DNA of 64,000 nucleotides from Gluconacetobacter entanii (GTDB lineage Bacteria; Pseudomonadota; Alphaproteobacteria; Acetobacterales; Acetobacteraceae). Where the stretch lies: NCBI RefSeq assembly GCF_003206495.1, contig NZ_NKUF01000011.1, positions 1-64,000 of the forward strand, read 5' to 3'. Within the stretch, counting starts at the first letter, position 1. Each line of letters starts with the position of its first letter. Made by a program: the position numbers and the translations under genes. The notes below the pieces were generated by a model that was not told where the DNA came from, made no database searches, and was given only the letters and a program-made list of their open reading frames with translations. Shown piece by piece: positions 56,443 to 64,000 of the stretch.

Positions 56443-57864
56443 TCAGCGACCGAGGTCACGCAGCCTGCGTCCCTTCATCAGGTGATCCTCGATCGCCTCA
56501 AGGGAGACGCCTTTGGTCTCCGGCACGAAGCCAAGGGTAATGACGATGAATATCGCGTTCATCAGCGCGAAAAGCCAGAAGGTCCGTGCCTCTCCCAACA
56601 CCTCGAGGACCGAAAGGAACGTGTTGCTGATCAGCCAGTTGGCGGCCCAGTTCGTGAATGTCGAACATGCGATGCCGAAATCACGGCCCCGCAGCGGCTG
56701 TATTTCCGAACACAGCGTCCACACCAGCGGCCCCGCCCCCATCGCGAATCCCGCAACGAACAGCAGCAGCGCCACCACCATCCCGATCTCCTGCGGCAGG
56801 GTCGAGGCCCCCATCGCCACCAGCGCGCCCGCGGCCGCCATGCTCAGCGTCATGACAACGCAACTCAGCAGCAGCAGCGGGCGACGCCCCCAGCGGTCGA
56901 TGAACAGGATCGCAAGCCCCGTCGCCGCCATGTTGACCAGACCGATGACCGCCGTGGACCACGTGGCGGCCGCAACGCCGAAATGCGCGGCCTGAAAGAC
57001 CTTGGGCGCGTAATACATCAGCACGTTGATGCCCGTCAGTTGCTGCATCACCTGAAGCAGCATCCCCAGCCCGACGGAGCGGCGGAAATTGGGATTGGTG
57101 CGAAAGAAGGTCCACACATTGCCATGTTCCTTCTTCAGTTCTGTTGCGATGTCGTCGATTTCACGATCCGCCTCCTGCGGGCTTGAACGCAGGTAGCGCA
57201 TGACAAGGCGGGCATGGCGCGTATCGCCGCGCATCATCAGCCAGCGCGGGCTGTCGGGCAGGAACAGGCAGCCAATGCAGAACACCACCGCCGGCAGCGT
57301 CATCAGCCCCAGCATCCATCGCCAGTGCCCGCCATAGGACAGGAAGCTGTCAACGACATAGGCCAGAAAAATGCCCAGTGTCATCATCAACTGGTAACAT
57401 GAAATCAGCGACCCGCGGGAGGATTCCATCGCCACCTCGGAAATGTAGAGCGGCGCGGTAAATGCCGCGATCCCGACCGCAAGGCCCAGGAAGACGCGGC
57501 CGATGACCAGCACCATGACGGACGGCGCCAGCGCACAGGTGACCGACCCGGCAAGGAACAGGATCGCCGCCCCCATCAACGCCTTGCGCCGGCCAAAGCG
57601 GTACGACAGGTTCCCCGCCACGATCGACCCCACGGCGGCAGCCGCCATCATGGAGGAGACGATCCATTCCTGCATCTGCGCGGAGGCATGGAATTCATCG
57701 CCGATGAAGGTCAGGGCCCCGGCGATGACACCCGTATCAAGGCCGAACATCAGTCCGGCAAGGGCCGCAAGAAGGCTGACGCCCACGGAACGGGCCAGGA
57801 ATTCGGGGGAACCCTGCGTCCCGTCGGGCCGTGTTATGGATGCCGGGGACTGAAGTGACGACAT
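56443..57864 (-). CDS. Sugar porter (MFS, sugar/H+ symporter family)
   Basis: This 473-residue inner-membrane symporter has 12 helices and the full sugar-porter signature set. These are GLMFGLDTGVIAGAL in helix 1, LSYRFGRRKALMGAAI between helices 2 and 3, FLPDSPRWLMMRGD after helix 6, LQQLTGIN-type LQVMQQLTGINVLMYYAP, and VPETKGVSLEAIE near the C-terminus. E. coli GalP and XylE are the nearest well-known models, so glucose, galactose or a pentose is plausible. It leads into the dienelactone hydrolase gene and shares an upstream region with the divergent gluconate permease. Confidence 0.93.
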   Translation of the reverse strand: MSSLQSPASITRPDGTQGSPEFLARSVGVSLLAALAGLMFGLDTGVIAGALTFIGDEFHASAQMQEWIVSSMMAAAAVGSIVAGNLSYRFGRRKALMGAAILFLAGSVTCALAPSVMVLVIGRVFLGLAVGIAAFTAPLYISEVAMESSRGSLISCYQLMMTLGIFLAYVVDSFLSYGGHWRWMLGLMTLPAVVFCIGCLFLPDSPRWLMMRGDTRHARLVMRYLRSSPQEADREIDDIATELKKEHGNVWTFFRTNPNFRRSVGLGMLLQVMQQLTGINVLMYYAPKVFQAAHFGVAAATWSTAVIGLVNMAATGLAILFIDRWGRRPLLLLSCVVMTLSMAAAGALVAMGASTLPQEIGMVVALLLFVAGFAMGAGPLVWTLCSEIQPLRGRDFGIACSTFTNWAANWLISNTFLSVLEVLGEARTFWLFALMNAIFIVITLGFVPETKGVSLEAIEDHLMKGRRLRDLGR

Positions 57865-58151
57865 GACAGTTTCCTTGTCCGGTTTTTATGATGAAAGCGC
57901 GGACGGCTTTCATTCTGTCTTGTTATTTGCAACTGTTGTCATTGCTCGCGATGCTGGCGGCAGATGGTGTTCCCATATGCCGGGCATGTCCGGTCAGCTT
58001 ATGGAAAAGGATTTATTTTTCCAGTCACCATCCCGACACGGACGCACGGCACCCAGGATCGTGTGCAATATTGCCTACGTTACGCCATGGTCGCGTTCCA
58101 TATTCGCCTTTTCACCCCACATGCGGCGCATGTCGCGACAGATCACCCAAT
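57865..58151. other. Intergenic region shared by divergent sugar porter and gluconate permease
   Basis: No gene was seen on either strand in this stretch, which together with the tandem repeat at 58152-58209 makes about 335 bases between the two divergent genes. It is less GC-rich toward 58140 and beyond. It should carry both promoters. No catabolite or GntR-type operator was recognised with confidence. Confidence 0.5.
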
Positions 58152-58209
58152 AATAATAATTTTACAGATGTGATGATGTCAATAATAATTTTACAGATGT
58201 GATGATGTC
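58152..58209 (+). repeat. 29-bp perfect tandem duplication across the gluconate permease start
   Basis: Two identical 29-base units (AATAATAATTTTACAG then ATGTGATGATGTC) stand head to tail at 58152-58180 and 58181-58209. The second contains the permease start codon. The first contains a duplicate start, which opens a 9-codon frame MMSIIILQM that ends in TGA at 58200-58202, overlapping the true ATG at 58202. The unit length is not a multiple of three, so each copy change shifts the frame. Confidence 0.9.
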
Positions 58210-59545
58210 CCCTTTTATTGCCGTTACCCTTGCCGTCATGGCCATAATCGCCGTAATCGTCCTGATCGGGCGATGCAGGATCAATCCGTTCATCGTGCTG
58301 TTCGGTGTGTCGATCCTGCTTGCACTATGCGCGGGCATGCCGCCGCAAAAGGCCATCTCCTCGTTCGAGGAGGGCACGGGCAAGGTCCTGGGCCATGTCG
58401 CCACCGTGATCGCGCTGGGCACGATGCTGGGCAAGATGCTTGCGGAATCCGGCGGCGCGGACCAGATCGCCCTGACCATCACCCGCATCGCGGGCGCACG
58501 CCGCGTCAGTTGGGCCATGATGGTCATTGGCCTTCTGGTGGGACTACCGGTTTTTTTCGAGGTCGGGTTCGTCCTGCTCATCCCGCTGGCCTTCACCCTT
58601 GCGCGACGCACGCAGACGCCGCTGCTGATGGTGGCGCTGCCGATGGGGGCGGCGCTGTCGGTCACCCATGCGATGATCCCGCCACATCCCGCAACCCTGC
58701 TGGCGCTGGCGGCCTATCATGCGGATACGGGCCGCACCATCCTGTGGGGGGCCATCATCGGAACGCCGGTCGCGGCCCTGGCCGGTCCCGTCTATGCCCG
58801 GTTCATCACCCCGCGGATTGGCCCAACGAACGAGGCCGCACTCGCCAGCCAGTTCGTCAATGACGCGACGCCCGCGAACCTGCCGCCCTTCATGACCACG
58901 GTGTTCTCGATCCTGTGCCCGGTGCTGCTGATGCTGGTGGGATCGGTGGCGGACCTGCTCTCGCGCCCCGGTGACACGGCCAACACGATCCTGCATTTCG
59001 TCGGCAATACCGATATCGCGCTGGCGATCGCGACGGTGCTGTCCTTCTACGTGCTGGGTGTCGCGCGGGGCTTTTCACGCGCGACCATCCTGAAGTTCAC
59101 CAATGAATGCCTCGGCCCAACCGCGCTGATCATGCTGCTGGTCGGCGCGGGCGGCGGGTTCGGGCGCGAACTGGTCGATAGCGGGATTTCATCGTCCATC
59201 ACCACGCTGGCGCTGGGCGCGCATGTCCCCCTGCTGGTGCTGGCATGGCTGCTGGCGGTCGTGGTGCGCGTCGCCACCGGATCGGCCACCGTGGCGATGA
59301 GCACGGCATCGGGAATCGTGGGGCCGATCCTGCTGCATGCGCACGGTGTCTCGCCCGAACTGATGGTGATCGTCACGGGCGCGGGTTCGGTCGCGCTCGG
59401 CCCGCTCAATGATGCGGGCTTCTGGCAGATCAAGGAATATCTGGGCCTGACGGTGGGGCAGACCATCCGCACATGGTCGGTCGTGGAAACCCTGATCGCC
59501 GTGCTTGGACTGCTGTTTACGCTGCTGGCGTCACTGGTTGCCTGA
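58202..59545 (+). CDS. Gluconate:H+ symporter (GntP family)
   Basis: This 447-residue inner-membrane permease of the GntP family imports gluconate or a related sugar acid with protons. Hydrophobic segments span the whole length. Family marks are INPFIVLFGVSILLALCAGMP, GTGKVLGHVATVIALGTMLGKMLAESGGADQIA in part, GLPVFFEVGFVLLIPLAF and HPATLLALAAY. The late segment GSATVAMSTASGIV is also typical. ATGs at 58202 and 58205 are both possible starts; a GTG precedes them. Translation may be coupled to the mini-ORF created by the tandem duplication. Gluconate uptake fits an organism that oxidises glucose outside the membrane. Confidence 0.94.
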   Translation: MMSPFIAVTLAVMAIIAVIVLIGRCRINPFIVLFGVSILLALCAGMPPQKAISSFEEGTGKVLGHVATVIALGTMLGKMLAESGGADQIALTITRIAGARRVSWAMMVIGLLVGLPVFFEVGFVLLIPLAFTLARRTQTPLLMVALPMGAALSVTHAMIPPHPATLLALAAYHADTGRTILWGAIIGTPVAALAGPVYARFITPRIGPTNEAALASQFVNDATPANLPPFMTTVFSILCPVLLMLVGSVADLLSRPGDTANTILHFVGNTDIALAIATVLSFYVLGVARGFSRATILKFTNECLGPTALIMLLVGAGGGFGRELVDSGISSSITTLALGAHVPLLVLAWLLAVVVRVATGSATVAMSTASGIVGPILLHAHGVSPELMVIVTGAGSVALGPLNDAGFWQIKEYLGLTVGQTIRTWSVVETLIAVLGLLFTLLASLVA

Positions 59546-59565
59546 AAAGGCCCTGAAACAGAAGA

Positions 59566-59593
59566 ACGCCGCCCTTTTGTCAAAAGGCGGCGC
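59566..59593. repeat. Palindromic element between convergent gluconate permease and der
   Basis: CGCCGCC-CTTTTG pairs with CAAAAG-GCGGCG around a single T, with one bulged C. This is the same GCCGCC..GGCGGC hairpin type as at 14096-14118, followed by AAACTTTTAT. It sits between convergent genes and can terminate both. Confidence 0.75.
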
Positions 59594-59622
59594 CCATAAA
59601 CTTTTATCTTCTGTCCAGAGGA

Positions 59623-61038
59623 TCATTTCGTCGGGGCGTACGGGTTCTGTGAACCACGCAGCAGCAGGCGGATCGGTGTGCCCGGCAGGTCGAATGCCTC
59701 ACGCAGGCCATTGACCAGGTAACGCTGGTAATCCTCGGGCATCTGTTCGGTCCGGGTGCCGAACAGGATGAAGGTCGGCGGCCGCGACTTGGCCTGCGTG
59801 ATATAGCGCAGCTTAAGCCGCCGTCCCTGCACCAGCGGCGGCGGATGGCGCGAGACCATCATTTCGAACCAGCGGTTGAGTTCCCCCGTCGGCACACGGC
59901 GGTTCCACACCTCATAGGCATGGCGCACGGTCGGCAGCAGCTTGTTGACCCCCGCCACGGTCAGCGCGGAAAACGCGACGACGGGAATGCCCTTCATCTG
60001 GCTGAGGGAGGTTTCGATACGGTCGCGGATGGCCTGCCGCGTGGCGTTGCGATCCTCCACCGCGTCCCACTTGTTCAGCGCGAGGACACAGCACCGTCCC
60101 TCACGCTCGATCAGGCGGGCGATCTGGAGGTCCTGCTCATGCACGCCCAGCGTCGCATCAAGTGCGAGGATCACGACTTCGGCCATCTTCAGCGCCTCGA
60201 TGGAGGCGGAGACGGACATCTTCTCCAGCGTCTCGTCGATACGCGCCTTGCGCCGCAGTCCCGCCGTATCGACCAACTGGATCGGGCCTTCGTCGTCATG
60301 CAGCATGACGGATACGGAATCGCGCGTAAGCCCCGGTTCGGGGCCGGTGATCATCCGTTCCTCGCCCAGCAGGCGGTTGAGCAGCGTGGACTTGCCCGCG
60401 TTCGGCCGCCCCACGATGGCAAGGCGCAGCGGACCGGGCGGACGGGTATCGTCCTCCTCCTCGCCCTCGGCCCGTTCGCGCCGGGACGGGCGGCGCGGCT
60501 GTGTCGGGCCGTCGGGAATACGGTCGGCAATTTCGCCCATGAGGTCGGCCAGGCCTTCGCCATGCTCGGCGGAGATCGCAAGCGGCGCGCCAAGCCCGAG
60601 GGAGAACGCCTCCATCGCGGCGGCGGCCCCCTGCCGTCCCTCCGCCTTGTTCGCAAGGACAAGGACCGGACGCCCCTGCCTGCGCAGCCATGCCGCGAAA
60701 TGTTCGTCCGCAGGCGTGATGCCCGCGCGCGCGTCAATGCAGAACAGTACAAGGTCCGCCATCGCCACGGCGGATTCGGACGATGCCCGCATGCGCCCGA
60801 ACAGCGTGTCGGGGGCGGCTTCCTCCAGCCCGGCGGTGTCAATCAGGCGGATGCGCCTGCCACGCACGGTAGTCTCGCTTTCCTTGCGGTCGCGGGTCAC
60901 GCCCGGCGTGTCGGCAACCAGCGCCTGCCGGCGGCCGACCAGACGGTTGAAGATCGTCGACTTGCCCACGTTGGGGCGGCCGGCGATGACCACGACGGGC
61001 AGGTCGTGCCCCGGATCGGACGGGAATGATGAGGTCAC
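59623..61038 (-). CDS. der: Ribosome biogenesis GTPase Der (EngA)
   Basis: Der has two tandem GTPase domains and a KH-like C-terminus and is needed for 50S assembly. The 471-residue protein shows the first G1 motif GRPNVGKST (about 20-28) with DTPGVTRD and [11 protein letters not shown]. An acidic, Arg-rich linker of about 25 residues follows (about 180-205), then the second G1 GRPNAGKST (about 210) with [28 protein letters not shown] is the second G4 region. The start is GTG at 61038. The bamB stop is only 13 bases upstream, so the two are coupled. Confidence 0.96.
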   Translation of the reverse strand: MTSSFPSDPGHDLPVVVIAGRPNVGKSTIFNRLVGRRQALVADTPGVTRDRKESETTVRGRRIRLIDTAGLEEAAPDTLFGRMRASSESAVAMADLVLFCIDARAGITPADEHFAAWLRRQGRPVLVLANKAEGRQGAAAAMEAFSLGLGAPLAISAEHGEGLADLMGEIADRIPDGPTQPRRPSRRERAEGEEEDDTRPPGPLRLAIVGRPNAGKSTLLNRLLGEERMITGPEPGLTRDSVSVMLHDDEGPIQLVDTAGLRRKARIDETLEKMSVSASIEALKMAEVVILALDATLGVHEQDLQIARLIEREGRCCVLALNKWDAVEDRNATRQAIRDRIETSLSQMKGIPVVAFSALTVAGVNKLLPTVRHAYEVWNRRVPTGELNRWFEMMVSRHPPPLVQGRRLKLRYITQAKSRPPTFILFGTRTEQMPEDYQRYLVNGLREAFDLPGTPIRLLLRGSQNPYAPTK

Positions 61039-61051
61039 GACTGGAACTTTC

Positions 61052-62425
61052 TCAACTATAGGCCATGAGGCCACCGCTGTTGTTGAGCAGGAGCATAAGC
61101 CCGTCAACAACAATCGGGGTCACGGTCACAATATCGGGCAGGGTATGCAGCGACAGGATGTGCCCCACTGCCGGGTCGATGATGACGACACCATTCTGCG
61201 GCAGGCTGGAGATGCACACCAGCTTCCCCCCAGCCAGCAGCGGGCCGGTCCAGACGACGCCGCCCTTCTGCTTGGTGCTGTTTTCATACTGGCGCAACTG
61301 CGTAATCCAGCGCACATGCCCCGATTCCCGGTCAAGGCAGGCCAGTTCCTCGTCCATCGACAGCAGGAAGATCCAGTCGCCGATCACGACAGGCGTGTTC
61401 TGCCCCGAAATCGCACGTTCCCACAGGCGCCGCCCCGAACGCATGTCGATCGCGACAAGGACCGAACCCGTGCTGATGGCGTACGCCGTGCCGTTGCTGA
61501 TGACCGGCATGCCATGCACGCAGGAAAAATCGATCAGCGCCCCCTGCCCGTTGGAACTGGCCAGCGTATCGGCCCACACGACCTCGCCACCTTCGGCACG
61601 CAGCGCGACAAGGTCGCCCGATCCGAACCCGGCCAGCACGACGCCGTCCATCACGGCGGGCGCAGGCTGCCCCGCGATGATGGTGTCGGCCGACGTGGCG
61701 GTATAGGTCCACAGGATATCGCCATTGGACGCATTCACGGCAAACAGCTTTTCATCGATGGTGCCAAAGAACAGGCACCCATTGGCAAAGGTCGGCGCGG
61801 AACGTCCCGGCGTCCCAAGCTGCAGCCGCCATTTCAGCTTGCCCGTATGCGCATCCACCGCAAGCGCCTGCCCGATGCCATCGACCACATACAGCGTATC
61901 GCCATCAATGGTGATGCCACCGCCGATATTGTTCGACAGCATCTTCTTCGGCTTGGGGTTGTATTCCCAGACCTTGTGCATGCCGGGCCATGTAAAGGCA
62001 CGGATCACGCCCTGCGCATCGGCGACATACAGCCGCCCGTTCTGCACCACGGGCGGCGACTGGATCATGCCGCGTCCCGACTTGCCAAGCGCGACATAGG
62101 ACAGGAATTCAGGCTCCGAATTACCCGCGCCGATCCTGTGGCTCCACTGGTGCTGCATGTTGCCCGCCCATGCGACATTCACGCCGCCATGCCCGGGCGT
62201 CAGCCCCGGCTGTGGCCAGGCACTGATCGACGTGGCGGCGGGCACCGTCACGGTGGCGGTCGTCTCGTCCGTATCGACTGTAAGACCCGCACCGGTGCTG
62301 AGCACATCCGTCCGCCGCCCGATCAGCAGCGGCTTCTTCTTCGGCGTCCCGCCGGTACATTCCGCAAGCAGCGGCAGCATCGCCGCCCCAAGCAGGGCGC
62401 GTCGGCGGGTCAGGGTCTTTTTCAT
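61052..62425 (-). CDS. bamB: Outer membrane assembly lipoprotein BamB (beta-propeller, PQQ-like repeats)
   Basis: BamB is the beta-propeller subunit of the BAM complex that inserts outer-membrane proteins. The 457-residue precursor has a short signal MKKTLTRRRALLGAAMLPLLAEC; the cysteine (about residue 23) lies in a near-lipobox with Glu at -1, which is atypical. Repeated propeller blades are visible: VVQNGRLYVADAQGVIRAF, DGDTLYVVDGIGQALAVDAHTG, GCLFFGTIDEKLFAVNASNG and WIFLLSMDEELACLDRESG. It follows yfgM and precedes der, the same order as in E. coli, which strongly supports the call. Confidence 0.93.
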   Translation of the reverse strand: MKKTLTRRRALLGAAMLPLLAECTGGTPKKKPLLIGRRTDVLSTGAGLTVDTDETTATVTVPAATSISAWPQPGLTPGHGGVNVAWAGNMQHQWSHRIGAGNSEPEFLSYVALGKSGRGMIQSPPVVQNGRLYVADAQGVIRAFTWPGMHKVWEYNPKPKKMLSNNIGGGITIDGDTLYVVDGIGQALAVDAHTGKLKWRLQLGTPGRSAPTFANGCLFFGTIDEKLFAVNASNGDILWTYTATSADTIIAGQPAPAVMDGVVLAGFGSGDLVALRAEGGEVVWADTLASSNGQGALIDFSCVHGMPVISNGTAYAISTGSVLVAIDMRSGRRLWERAISGQNTPVVIGDWIFLLSMDEELACLDRESGHVRWITQLRQYENSTKQKGGVVWTGPLLAGGKLVCISSLPQNGVVIIDPAVGHILSLHTLPDIVTVTPIVVDGLMLLLNNSGGLMAYS

Positions 62426-62474
62426 TGCGTTCACGCCTGTCGGGTGGGGGGGCCGTACCATGCCGGGGGAGACC

Positions 62475-63173
62475 TTATCCACCGACATGGCCGGTCCCCA
62501 GCGTCTGCAGCAGTCCGTCGGCACGGGTGCGCACCCCGTCGGACACGTTCATGTCCATGCTCAGCCGCTCCAGCCGGTGGCGGGCATCGTCCTCATGCCC
62601 CTGACGCAGATCCAGCAGCGCCTCGCACTCCAGCGCAAGGCCGCGCCATGGCTGCTGCGCCCCGTCAAGCAGGGCCAGCCGCGACCGCAGCATCGCGGGG
62701 TCGGCCGTATCGATCTGGTGCTGCACCCACAAAAGGCCGGCAAGCGAACTGATGGTGGGATCGGCGGCCTGATCGGCGTTCACCTGCGCCCACAGCGCCA
62801 GCGCCTGCGCGGTGTCGCCACTGTTGACCAGCAGGGCGGCGCGTTCCATCCGCGACAGCGCGCGCAGCGGCGGGCGGGCGGTCTTTTCCAGCGTCGCAAG
62901 CTGCGTCAGCGCGGTCTTCTGCTGTGCATTGAGCGCCACCACATCCCCGTCGGGCGTATGCGCCGTCGTCGCATTCCTGAGCGCCGCGAAATAGGCGTCG
63001 GCGCTGGCCTGGTCCGCCTGCTGCACGCGCCACGCATTATACTGCCACGCCCCGCCACCGATGCAGATGGCCACGACAATGACGCCCGCCAGCATCATGT
63101 AACGCCGCGCCAATGCGCGCAGCCGCTCGGCGCGCATTTCCTCATCGACTTCCCTGAAGATGTCGTCAGCCAC
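62475..63173 (-). CDS. YfgM-like tetratricopeptide inner-membrane protein
   Basis: YfgM-type proteins are anchored in the inner membrane by one helix and expose a periplasmic TPR domain that contacts SecYEG and periplasmic chaperones. The 232-residue protein starts at GTG 63173 (ADDIFREVDEEMRAERLRAL). It has a single membrane helix at about 26-43 (LAGVIVVAICIGGGAW) and a TPR_21-type helical domain with YFAALRNAT, SRMERAALLVNSGDTAQALALW and RGLALECEALLDLRQG. It is the first of the yfgM-bamB-der cluster. The usual upstream hisS is not adjacent here. Confidence 0.88.
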   Translation of the reverse strand: MADDIFREVDEEMRAERLRALARRYMMLAGVIVVAICIGGGAWQYNAWRVQQADQASADAYFAALRNATTAHTPDGDVVALNAQQKTALTQLATLEKTARPPLRALSRMERAALLVNSGDTAQALALWAQVNADQAADPTISSLAGLLWVQHQIDTADPAMLRSRLALLDGAQQPWRGLALECEALLDLRQGHEDDARHRLERLSMDMNVSDGVRTRADGLLQTLGTGHVGG

Positions 63174-63396
63174 GTTTAACCCGCTCTCCGCTTGCTGCCG
63201 TGCAGGATGCACGGCACCCGTCCCGCCGGGACGATCCCTGTCATGAAGGGCAGACCATACCTGTCCTGCGCGGCGACAGCAAACCCGGATGTACCGACCC
63301 TGCACCTGTCATGAGGCCCTGCCGCAACGCAGGTATCCCTATCACCTGCCCCTTCCGGTTGCGGACGCTCCTGCGCCCGCTCCACCCGTGGCGGGA

Positions 63397-63810
63397 TCAG
63401 CGGGCAGCCAGATGGTCGTGGCCTTTTTTCATTTCCGCTGACAGGCGCGCGAACTGGTCGGATACCTGCTTCTGGACCTGGGCTGCGGACTCGTGGACAC
63501 GGTGCATGCGCGCGCTGGCATCCGCGCTGATGGCCGCCTGTTCCTTCGTCGATGCCGCAGCCACGCATGTGGCATAGGTCCGGGCCGCCTTTTCATAGGC
63601 GTTGACCCGATCGACGCTGGCGTTGAAGCGCGACACGTCGGCTGAATCGACCTTTGGCGCGACCGGGGCCGCCCCACACCCCTTGGGCGTCCATCCTCCC
63701 GCAGCAGGCTGCGCCCACACCGCCACGGGGGACATCGGCCCCACCAATGCCGCAACCCCACACAGGGCCATGAAACCACGGGCCAGAAAACCGCCGCGCA
63801 TGTCCATCAT
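63397..63810 (-). CDS. Small secreted hypothetical protein
   Basis: I do not recognise this family. It has 137 residues with a clear signal peptide (MRGGFLARGFMALCGVAALV, cleaved near VWAQP). The mature part is Ala-rich and helical, with two cysteines (KGCGAAP and ATCVAAA) that could form a disulfide. The C-terminus SAAQVQKQVSDQFARLSAEM suggests a coiled coil. The likely start is ATG 63810 or the ATG two codons later. It lies between YfgM and the gene at the right edge, all on the minus strand. A periplasmic role is inferred from the signal only. Confidence 0.7.
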   Translation of the reverse strand: MMDMRGGFLARGFMALCGVAALVGPMSPVAVWAQPAAGGWTPKGCGAAPVAPKVDSADVSRFNASVDRVNAYEKAARTYATCVAAASTKEQAAISADASARMHRVHESAAQVQKQVSDQFARLSAEMKKGHDHLAAR

Positions 63811-63921
63811 GATCGTCCTCGGACCTTTAAGAAAATTATGTTCGCACAGGGATGTAAAGGCACGACATGGCAAGAACGGGGCAATTCCCGCCCTGCCCCG
63901 CCATTGACGCGCGGCGCGCCT

Positions 63922-64000
63922 TTACCCTGCTTTCGCGACGTCCGCCAGCAGGTGCAGCGCCGCATCGAGGACATTTTTCACACCAAGGTCGCGCATGTCC
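63922..64000 (-). CDS. C-terminal end of an unidentified gene (cut by window edge)
   Basis: Only the last 25 codons are in the window. They read DMRDLGVKNVLDAALHLL followed by ADVAKAG and a TAA stop. The peptide is helical and has a normal codon pattern. It is too short to identify the product. In many proteobacteria the gene near here is hisS or ispG, but the peptide does not let me confirm either. Confidence 0.5.
   Translation of the reverse strand, partial: DMRDLGVKNVLDAALHLLADVAKAG

Noticed and set aside
58152-58209. Start of a CRISPR or satellite array
   Set aside because: There are only two directly adjacent copies without spacers, and no cas genes are in the window.
59942-62752. A very long open frame on the plus strand
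   Set aside because: It runs antisense to der and bamB, whose proteins are clearly recognisable. Its translation is Arg/Ser-rich without conserved motifs, as expected for a shadow frame in GC-rich DNA.

Overview
The window looks like an ordinary, densely packed stretch of chromosome from an acetic acid bacterium (Acetobacteraceae, Alphaproteobacteria; Komagataeibacter, Gluconacetobacter or a close relative). This is inferred from GC-rich coding DNA, alphaproteobacterial gene variants (metal-type HemB, plant-type GshA, MbfA ferritin transporter, DUF2849 and DUF934 beside cysI, Bpt aminoacyltransferase), a gluconate and sugar transporter pair, and a double-hairpin palindrome next to a GAAGCTTTTT-type arm that I recall as abundant in that group. 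I found no transposase, integrase, phage gene, CRISPR array, restriction system or recognisable defence island.

Layout. 1-4600: isoprenoid and repair genes (dxs end, ispA, xseB), a TusA-like protein, a ROK fructokinase with a damaged ATP loop, rlmE and ppx. 4800-8600: tRNA-Gln, a lone GT4 glycosyltransferase, comM, tRNA-Val and a small hypothetical gene. 8670-14200: an unrecognised 628-residue protein downstream of an ELM1-family gene, a DEAD-box helicase, and an aspartoacylase/AstE-family hydrolase. 14200-24300: glyA, an amino acid permease, hemB, bpt, then parC-recO-tsf-rpsB on the minus strand. 24500-31500: a polysaccharide flippase and O-antigen ligase, an MFS transporter, tRNA-Ser, an RhlE-type helicase and a nitroreductase. 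31570-37780: metX-metW, an OsmC-type protein, fabI-aroC, pdxH and a tandem universal stress protein.

37850-44150 is a complete assimilatory sulfate reduction locus: cysH (APS reductase type), cysD, a cysN-cysC fusion, then, after a hairpin, DUF2849, cysI and DUF934. 44200-47500 is a translationally coupled lipid A/LPS operon (waaA, lpxK, lpxL-like). 47600-54500 holds a small hypothetical gene, a PBP-activator lipoprotein, rsmI, lolA, mbfA with a Fur/Irr-like box, and gshA-rsmE. 54600-59600 holds ubiA, a dienelactone hydrolase, a sugar porter and a gluconate permease whose start lies in a 29-bp tandem duplication. 59600-64000 is the yfgM-bamB-der cluster, a small secreted protein and the end of another gene.

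The points most worth following up are the in-frame loss of the phosphate-binding loop in the fructokinase, the duplication that gives the gluconate permease an overlapping upstream mini-ORF, the unknown 628-residue protein paired with ELM1, the divergent CysD/CysNC pair, and several RNA hairpins placed at starts or between ribosomal-operon genes. I did not find convincing evidence for a wholly new multi-gene system.
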